The translations under genes were made by a program, and so were the position numbers. Below, piece by piece: positions 56,661 through 64,000 of a stretch of DNA of 64,000 nucleotides. Every line of letters begins with the position of its first letter. Within the stretch, counting starts at the first letter, position 1. The notes beneath the pieces are model-generated. The model worked only from the letters and a program-made list of their open reading frames with translations, did not search any database and was not told the origin of the DNA. Source of the stretch: Seiridium cupressi (lineage: Eukaryota; Ascomycota; Sordariomycetes; Amphisphaeriales; Sporocadaceae); the NCBI GenBank assembly GCA_036674765.1, contig JARVKI010000055.1:62001-126000 (forward strand), in the 5' to 3' direction.

Positions 56661-58094
56661 TCAGATATAACTGACCTTGACCCCCATGCCTGCTGTGGCT
56701 TTTACCTTGTTCCATCCTGTTCCAAGGACTCTAGTTATCCTCTCGCGCATCCTCTGATTCCCAAACATTAATATTAGACCAGCAAGAAATGCAATGAGGC
56801 GCATCAGCAGCATTGGGTTCGTCTTGAAGGATGTGCCCATCTGTTCAATGATGTTCCGCAGATTTGAGATGATCATCGCAGCTCTTGCACTCAGACTTGG
56901 GGGGCCAGCTGCCTTCCCTTTCGCAGGCGGTTTCGGCCTCGAGAGCGCAGAGGAGCTGCCCCTGGTCCGTCGTCCTTTACTGGAACCATTCGCGCTTGGT
57001 GTGTTGTCAATGCCGTAATCGACCTCGCTGCCCTCCCGTCTTGCCCGTTCCTCCTCCAACCTTCTTCGCTCCCTAGCCTCATTCTCGGCTCTGTATTTCC
57101 TGGCTTCTTCCAGATCTCGTTTCAACTGGTCGTCTTGTCTTTGCTTCTCTTCCTGCTCTCTCCGGTCTTGCTCTTGCTGCTCTTCCCGTAGGCTCTGCAA
57201 GGCTTGCAAGAACGCATCTCTACGCTCCTCATCTAGTACTGACGAGACAGTGATGAACTCTCGAGCATAGTCCCACTCGTTGTTGCGGAGCAAGACGTGC
57301 AAGGTGTACAACTCTAGGATCTTGACCCGCGCATTTAGGTCACGGGGCGTATCAGCACCGCTTGCGCCTTTCCTGGATTTAGAGGGCGACCTTGGACTCC
57401 TTGATGACAAGTGGGGGGGCTGCGAGTCTTGGAGCCGTTGTGATATGTCGAGATTCGGCTGCTGTGATGCAGCTAGGTAGTTCTCTAACCTCTTTTGATT
57501 CAACGTCTGCGTCCGAGCATGTGCAAGGAGCAATGTCGCTCTGTAATTTGGTGAGCAACGATGTGAAAGCCAGCATTTAACCAAAGGCCCTACTCACAGG
57601 TTTATTACCACATCTGAGTCCACTTCGCCTTCGATCCCGTGATACCCGTTTTGGACGACCTCTTCCCAGATGGCACCGTCTCGCACTTTCGCACATAGTG
57701 CACGCCACTCGTGCGTGCCGAATGCCTCCTTGCCCTCATCTGGTTCCAGCTCCAGAATCGCATTCAGTATGGTCAAGTACAGACTCCACACTTTAATCCG
57801 GGTCGACCTGCTGGCCCGAGCAATGGGGGCGGGCTCGTTCGATTCGCCTTGCCCTTCCTCTGGTGAGGGCGGGGTAATGAGCGGTTGGACTGTGGACAGT
57901 GCCTCGGGCAGGCGACGCGTCAGGAAGAGCTGCGAGGACTGGCGGTAGGTCTTGGAGATATGGTTTGGCGTCGGGCGGGTCAATGTCGACGAGGAGAGGA
58001 AGCTAATTGAGCTGGACAGAACTTGGTGATGCGAGCCAAAGCCCGAGTCCGCACCCGGGCTTAACGTCGCCGTATATGCGGTGTTGAAGGCCAT
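56661..58094 (-). CDS. tail-anchored protein resembling Pex26-type peroxin
   Basis: Two exons on the minus strand, 58094-57598 and 57540-56661 (57-bp intron), giving 458 residues. The N-terminal half is helical and non-repetitive ([60 protein letters not shown]), resembling a TPR-like helical domain. A charged coiled coil follows ([20 protein letters not shown], about residues 272-330), then a basic, Ser-rich linker. One membrane segment near the end ([20 protein letters not shown], about residues 408-428) is followed by a basic tail ending in [15 protein letters not shown]. This order fits Pex26, the fungal and animal peroxisomal anchor for the Pex1-Pex6 ATPases, and I recall similar C-termini in filamentous-fungal Pex26 proteins. 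The match is by pattern only; other tail-anchored proteins remain possible. Confidence 0.6.
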
Positions 58095-61000
58095 TGTCTC
58101 GTCTGGTCGGCGTCTTGTTTACTTTTGACCGAAAGTTGCTCCTTCGCTGTTGGTGGGCCCGCCAGCAAGTAATTCTCTCCTTGCAGGCAACTCACACGAG
58201 TACGTCGGTCATGATATGTACAAAGGGAAAAAAAGCGTTGCAATCGCTAACAATGTCGTCGTCGAGATTGCCAGCCCCCAACGAAGCAGGTCGGGTCTGG
58301 CATGTGGGCTCAAGTGCGCAGCTCGGGACGGGCTGGGGAAAGCAACGGGCGATTCGGTGATTGCGGTCTGCAGCTTTCGCAGCTTTCTAGCCTCGGCACG
58401 TCGGGCGACATGGGGCGGCCCTAGCATTCTTAGCATTCTTTCCCCGTAACGGTTGTCAAGGCCGCGATTAGCGAGGCCAGGGCCCCACTAAAGTCTTCAT
58501 TTCCTGGGGAAGGGGAAGTTGATCGTCAGCCATGTGATGATTAAATCATCAGAGCTCGTCGAATCACTGCTACGGAATGGCTTCAGCTTCACGTCCTGTT
58601 CAACGCGCAGTGGGGGAGACGCGAAGCATTTTCATGTCAACACTCTCCTCTATTCGACTACGGGCACCCAATTACAATCGCCTGCGAATACGGGTGTCTT
58701 TTTGTATCCTCGGCTAGACATCTATAGTGCGTTAAATGGTAGTGAAGCAGTAGGAGGTGGCTCACTGAGCGTACGATGACACCCACTGCGTGTTGTGCAA
58801 CCGCCAGGATTGAGCCACCGCTCCAGCTAGAGCTATGCACTATTGTTGGTCTCCAGAGAAACACTAGCGAGCAATTTAAACATTTACCAGTGCATAGTCA
58901 GAGACCGTGTTTCTGCACCACTGATGTAGTGTATTTGGTGTCTAGGTGTACTTTCTCTTCGACACCTGCATGGGGAACATCGATATGGTAGAGATGGTAA
59001 CTCTGCTTGATAAACAGAACAGTTGTCATCCGACTAATACGAGCACGTCAAGCTCTGTTGTTCTTCACTCGTTTTATGTCGCTAATATCGACGAAGAATA
59101 ACTTGCTATCGTATCCCGACAGCAATGACCGGCAAGTGTCTTGGTCGATAAGTACCAAAGAACTCTGAGAGTGTTCGGTCAGGCAGCATGCTGTGTTTCT
59201 CTCGGCTAAACATGTACCTTTGCCTGCATTCATGGAGGAAAAATGGTGGATAAAACGACTAAAGTCATGGAGCCTTGGAGGCAACGAATCTAAGAACGTC
59301 CGGTGTATAGAAGCTAAGTGGCAAAAGAGTTCGTGGCCTGGTTGGAGGAAGGGTAGACCGGCATGTCTATAGACGTTTTCCGCACACGGCCAGGAACATG
59401 TTCCAATCGAAAAGAATATCATAGACAGGAATAATCAGACAAAGCGAGGACATCGATGAGAGACAACGGCCCACCGGCTAATACTTGGAACAGGTAGCGA
59501 ACTCCTATATTTATAGATGCGGATCATTTGCAAGATCGCTGACCGAATTTTCATTTCTCATTTTTCTGAAAATAATAACTTTAAAACTATAGATCATTGA
59601 ACCTCCTGTTGTTTTGATTTGTCCCTAAAATCTGCCTGCAAATTTGTGTACCAGGGATCAGAGCTTCCACAATTTCATGCGAGCTTACCATGGCCATGTC
59701 AGATATGGACTATATGGAAGCTACTATCAAACGTCTTAGTGTGGCAATCGGGACCATCGTAGGCAAATCATCTGCTGTATAGCCTCACCTGAAATGCACT
59801 CAGCGTATCACCGCAAGGATTGCGCCAGGTACAGGGTCTGAGTTCAGTCAGTCAGCCCGGCTCCACTGAAGCGATCATGAGACCTTGTGGTCATCATTTC
59901 TCCCGGGCCCCTCGAACAGTTGCTTTTTCATCTCCTCAATGAGAAGTGGCAAGCTAGTTCTCTCTGGTCAGCATGCCCCCATCACCTCCCCTTTTCTCTT
60001 CTGTGCCTCTTCATTTTAAACTTTATCTTTCGTGCCAAATGTCTCCATGAAGCCGCTCGGGGTCGCAAAGTATGCCAGAGGTCAATGGCCTGGATCTAGC
60101 TATTCACCTTTGGCATCGTTCTTGAAATCTTGCTCGACTGGTTTTGTTTGGCCTCCTCAGAACTGAGGCGTGAATTTGATGATAACGTACATAGATTGAA
60201 AGACATGCGTCATTACTAGCGTTATGACTACTTTTAGGCTGAGTTCCTTCACGCCTGGAATATGTCTGTTGCAAGTTGTAGGGATATATGACGCCGGGAC
60301 TGCAATAGAAATCTACATGACAGCCATATCCTTGACGAGTGGTTACAGACCGATGTCCAGAAACCCAAGCAGGAGTTCTTTTGGCCAATCGCTAGTCAAT
60401 CTTGAGATGACATTATGTACGGTGAAACCAATAGTATGTGAGATTATTGCCGAAACGATGTTGGGTTGTACTCAGCTCCTCGATCAAGGATTCGCTCTAC
60501 GCCACTTGGTTTGATCCGCTCGCCCTGTCCGAACATCAATGACTCTTTTACAATTTACTCTTTGCTGTCGTGGTATGGCCGTCTTGCGTTGTCTTTACCC
60601 TCTCTTACGAAGCAATTCAGGTCCAGTAGTTAGACACATGTTCGATGAGGTTGCGAGGCCAATCTCAAGCATGCCTACCGGTCACATGCCATATTGATGG
60701 CGATGACAATGGTGCTGGGCGGTGCGGCCGCATCTCTTTGCAGAGTATCATCATCCACTTCCACCTTGCGTAGATGGGTGCGAAACTTTTGGGACAAACA
60801 CTGTTGATAGGAATCCCAAAATGTGAAATTGCCGAGTTATTGAGGGTGTTTGTTCTTTTCTCAACAAAACTGTCCGAGGTGCTATTGCACTAGATAATCA
60901 ATTTTTAGGCGTGACTAGGGAATGGGCTTTTACACGGACTGAGCGTTCGATTGAGTCACCAGCCATTTGTCCTTTATGGTTCCCTTCGTCTGAGCCAACA

Positions 61001-61995
61001 AGAAGTTATTCACGAATTTGTGGCTAAAGGGTTTATGGCGAGTCGACATTTTGTGTCACTCTCGATTGCAATTTCAATTTAACTATACTCCGTTAGCTCT
61101 GTCCTGAAATGTGCTTTCTTCCATTTAGAAGTGTCTGCTTCCCCTCTAATGGCTCCACCATGGTTGTTCTCACCTACACCGGCTGTCGGCATCTAGAAGT
61201 TGATCAAGGCGTATTTCCTACTAACGTTTGGAGTGTTGTCGCTATTGCAGGAGCGGAATGGCCTGCTCTCTAATATATCCTAGGCCGCCACAGCGTTATA
61301 AGATTTCAAGGTTGAGCTTACTGTGGGGTCGGATTGGCCGACAACTCACCAATCAGCGGTAGTCTAGAACGCCAAAACGGCAAGAGCCCGCCTAAAGTCG
61401 AGTTGGCACCCCCTAGAATACACAACGGCCAGATCCCTTGGCATAGCGCGAGAAGCCTCGTAATCGGCCCATAACTTCGCAAGAGGTGTCATTTTGGGAT
61501 GAAGTCGCAGAAGAGCTGAATGCAAAGTGAGACAGAATAATACTTGCGACTAGTATAGGGTCCTTCTGCGCCGCCCAAACTCGTCTTACGCCTTGATTGT
61601 CAACAATAGCCGCGCTTGTTACCACCGAGACGGGCGGATCTTTACGATATGATCCTTGACCATAATGTTGCCCGAGATTGTGTATGCAGAAACTAGGGTT
61701 TCATAACCAGCGTGACACCAAGTATGGCATAGAATCTAGCAAGAGTACGGCAAGGATGGTTCCAAGAGCCCCTTAGAATTCGGCAGCAGACTGAAACAAC
61801 CTTGTTCAACCATTTCCCTCCCATTAGCATGAAATACTAGGATATCATTGTATAAAGGCCAGCTACCTTCCTGTAGTTTAGTTTATTGTTCTATCTTCTC
61901 TGCGCGTCTCGCTCACTAACAGTTCTCAGTCAAACGATCGACTCACCTTCGCTAGGACCCATCCCCAAACTCGTTCGAAAACAGTACAAATCACA
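58095..61995. other. gene-poor region, 3.9 kb
   Basis: This is the longest stretch in the window where I see no gene. Frames of 60-125 residues occur (for instance 59048-59422 on the minus strand and 60224-60514 on the plus strand), but their residue use is not protein-like and I find no domain. The left edge holds the promoter of the tail-anchored protein and the right edge that of the cutinase. The composition is ordinary, without the RIP pattern seen at 36 kb. Confidence 0.5.
61851..61856 (+). promoter_or_regulatory. TATA box of the cutinase gene
   Basis: A perfect TATAAA lies 145 bp upstream of the start codon, followed by a pyrimidine-rich leader. Strongly regulated secreted-enzyme genes of fungi often have such a box. 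Confidence 0.55.
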
Positions 61996-62745
61996 ATGAA
62001 GTTCCTTGCCCTTTCTGTTGCTTTCCTTGCTGCCCTCGCGGTTGCCGTACCTTCTCCCCAGACTGGGTCAGCGTCCTGCAAGAAGTACACTCTTTTATTC
62101 GCCCGCGGCACTAGTGAGTCAGGAACACTTGGCACTATTGTCGGCCCTGGCCTGCAAAAGTCTGTAGAGTCCGCGCTTGGTGCCGATCAAGTAACTACCA
62201 CTGTATGTCTTCCACCTGATCTTATAGGCAGTAGGGCGATGTGCAGCTGACCAAAGGCATCAAGGGAATCACTTATCCGGCTGACTCGGCCGGTATAACA
62301 TCAGAGGCCAGTGGCAGTGGACCTGGGTCCCAAGCGATGACCAAAGCGGCACAACAGGCTTTGAGTAGCTGCCCTCAGACCAAAGTCATCTTGACGGGCT
62401 ACAGCCAAGGCGCAATGGTCGTCCACAATAGTGCCAAGCAACTCGGTAGTCAGGTTTCAGCTGTAGGCGCCGCCGTGACGTTCGGAGACCCATTCAAGAC
62501 GCAGTTGCCAACTGGCATCGCTGCTGCTAAGTTCCATACTTTCTGCGCCAGTGTAGGTATTTGCAACTCCGCACAGCTGCTCTAGTACTAACCACATCTG
62601 TTCACAGGGAGATAGTGTATGTGGCTCCACTGGAACCTGCGCGGGAACCGGAGGCTGTGCGTCCCAGAGTACTTCTGGTCATCTTGGTTACGGAGCCGAC
62701 GTCAACACTGCTGCGTCTTTCATCAAGTCCGCTCTGGGCGCGTAA
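61996..62745 (+). CDS. cutinase (carbohydrate esterase family 5)
   Basis: Three exons, 61996-62202, 62235-62552 and 62608-62745, giving 220 residues. Cutinases cut ester bonds of plant cutin and other polyesters outside the cell. A signal peptide is present (MKFLALSVAFLAALAVA). The family features follow in order: YTLLFARGTSESGTLGTIVG with the oxyanion-hole Ser, the nucleophile Ser in GYSQG, then the Asp in GDSVC and the His in GHLGYG, completing the catalytic triad. Four Cys are placed to make the two usual disulfides. Intron 1 is odd: the best donor (GTATGT, 62203) gives an intron of only 32 bp, whereas a weaker in-frame donor at 62191 would give 44 bp and a product four residues shorter. 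Exon 3 restores the Asp/His region, so the gene looks complete and functional. A TATA box lies upstream. Confidence 0.9.
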
Positions 62746-63335
62746 AGGTAAATCTTCCCGGTGGATGCCTGAGCTACATGGTTATAGCTCTCGCCTTCGA
62801 ACAGTTGGGAGGATGGGTGGCATGGTCATGTTTAGGATTTGGGATCATTCACTCGTTTAAGCTTTCGGATTGCTACTTCGGTTCCTCGGCGGTTTCTGAC
62901 TTCTTCGAATTATATTTTACTTCCAATACCGTCGGCTGCGTTAGTCAATCCCTCTTAACTAGATTATATGAATACTACAACCCCGCACCATTCTTTGCAG
63001 CGTTAATACCCGATTGTACGATATTGCTGAGCATATAGAAATATTACAGCAAGTTGTTCGCAACCTGGAAATTGGCGGGCTACGCCGTTGCTCAGGTTGC
63101 TGCAGGGGATCGAACGTAGACCCACTTCGAACTCCGGCTTCTCCAATGCTGTCATGGTTCAAACCCAGCTGAATGGAGCCGGCATGCATGCATGAGGCAT
63201 CATTGCAGCATTGTGCATTCAATTTGAGCGATTTTGACCACTCATCCCGCTTGTAGCACATTCTGTTCTTGTGGTAAGACTGTTGAGGTATACACTGATT
63301 TCGGAAGGGTCTCACGATCTTGTGTTAGTGTGACA
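62746..63335. other. intergenic spacer
   Basis: 590 bp between the cutinase and the methyltransferase start. It should hold the 3' end of one and the promoter of the other. Nothing else is visible. Confidence 0.45.
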
Positions 63336-64000
63336 ATGCCACAAGACTTGACGAATGCCGAGACTGGCACTTCGGGAGACGGCCTGTCTCCCCATAGTAC
63401 TCCGAGCCCGACGGCTTCAAAATCAACCTCGAAATCATCTGCACAACACATCCCTGAAGATCGCGATGAGCCTCTGCAAGGCAATGTAAATCTTCCTGCT
63501 GAGGCCATATCGCATTTTGAACAATTCCCGGCAGGACAATTCATCTCAGAGCATGCGATCGACCTACAGTCCCAAGGTGGGCTTGCGTTGCAGAGTCAGT
63601 CACCGCCAGATTCACCCCGGCAGCTTCCGGACCACAGTGATACCTCTGGTCATGATGCTCCGCAGCCGCAACCCCAACCCAAACCCCAACCCCATGTAGC
63701 GCAATGGAGTACGCAGGCGTTGAATCCCTTGATCCCTCATTTTATAGACCCAGAACTGGTTCGAAATAGTTCAGGCAGCTCAGTGCTAGAAGAGGACGCA
63801 GTACTCGGTGAGTCTGGGAGAACCTACCATGGCTACAAAGACGGGTTGTCTAGCTATCTGTTGCCTAATGATGGTGCCGAACAAGACCGATTGGACTTCC
63901 AGCATGCGATGATGGCACATCTCTGGGAAGGAAGGCTCGTACTTGCACCTTTGCCTCGGGCGCCTAAACTCGTCCACGATGTCGCTACAGGCACGGGCAT
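63336..64000 (+). CDS. SAM-dependent methyltransferase, LaeA-like, 5' part
   Basis: Partial gene: it starts at ATG 63336 and stays open to the window end, so only 221 codons and two bases are visible. The N-terminal 140 residues are disordered, rich in Ser, Pro, Gln and Asp, and include a Pro-Gln/Lys run (PQPQPQPKPQPH). From about residue 165 the family pattern is clear: TYHGYKDGLSSYLLPND, then EQDRLDFQHAMMAHLWEGRL, then LAPLPRAPKLVHDVATGTG. The last of these is the start of motif I, which binds S-adenosylmethionine (usually D-x-G-x-G-x-G; here D-V-A-T-G-T-G). This layout is that of the LaeA-like methyltransferases of ascomycetes. LaeA itself governs secondary metabolism, but most paralogues have no known role and the class cannot be settled from the N-terminus. 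No intron is seen so far. Confidence 0.85.
   Translation, partial: MPQDLTNAETGTSGDGLSPHSTPSPTASKSTSKSSAQHIPEDRDEPLQGNVNLPAEAISHFEQFPAGQFISEHAIDLQSQGGLALQSQSPPDSPRQLPDHSDTSGHDAPQPQPQPKPQPHVAQWSTQALNPLIPHFIDPELVRNSSGSSVLEEDAVLGESGRTYHGYKDGLSSYLLPNDGAEQDRLDFQHAMMAHLWEGRLVLAPLPRAPKLVHDVATGTG

Noticed and set aside
59048..59422. Minus-strand open frame of 124 residues in the gene-poor stretch
   Set aside because: Residue use is not protein-like and no motif or splice pattern extends it.
63669..63696. Telomere-like run of CCCCAA and CCCAAA units
   Set aside because: It lies inside the methyltransferase reading frame and encodes the Pro-Gln/Lys run. The units are irregular and do not match the common fungal telomere repeat (CCCTAA).

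Overview
The window reads as nuclear DNA of a filamentous ascomycete (Pezizomycotina). Genes are short and spaced, on both strands, and most are broken by introns of about 50-100 bp with GTRNGT...YAG borders. The gene set is fungal: a GH72 glucanosyltransferase, a fungal rhodopsin-like seven-helix protein, Mdm10, a Zn2Cys6 regulator, a histidine-acid phytase, a cutinase and a LaeA-like methyltransferase. An AT-rich block with no CpA or TpG on either strand is a strong RIP (repeat-induced point mutation) scar. I assembled exon models by hand from reading frame, splice signals and family patterns; none has transcript support.

Layout. 1-12 kb: the 3' end of a GPI-anchored GH72 enzyme, a five-exon rhodopsin-like membrane protein, a GNAT acetyltransferase, a frameshifted fungal regulator (likely pseudogene) and a 63-residue secreted protein, with long empty spacers. 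12-20 kb: an F-box protein diverging from mdm10, then a ZIP zinc transporter. 20-35 kb: the RPS19 gene with a 12-bp exon, a secreted phytase, a thioredoxin, a single-pass membrane protein and a conserved protein of unknown function. 35.9-36.6 kb: the RIP block. 37-50 kb: a BRCT plus WGR-like protein, the ER SNARE Use1, a ten-exon Zn2Cys6 regulator carrying an in-frame stop, a carotenoid oxygenase read away from it, and a cysteine-rich protein. 51-58 kb: a dense housekeeping block with an alternative NADH dehydrogenase, a pinin-domain protein, Rds3/PHF5A and a tail-anchored protein resembling Pex26. 58-62 kb: nearly 4 kb without a recognisable gene. 62-64 kb: a cutinase and the start of a SAM-dependent methyltransferase.

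Functional links. Two splicing-related genes (pinin-like and Rds3) share a divergent promoter of about 0.4 kb. The Zn2Cys6 regulator and the carotenoid oxygenase share one of about 0.8 kb, so the regulator may control the oxygenase, but its codon 282 is a stop. Secreted hydrolases (phytase, cutinase) and the cell-wall enzyme fit a saprotroph or plant-associated fungus. I saw no rRNA, tRNA, CRISPR array or intact transposon. The clearest oddities are the RIP block, the interrupted regulator, and the cysteine-rich protein with a zinc-cluster-like pattern at its C-terminus.
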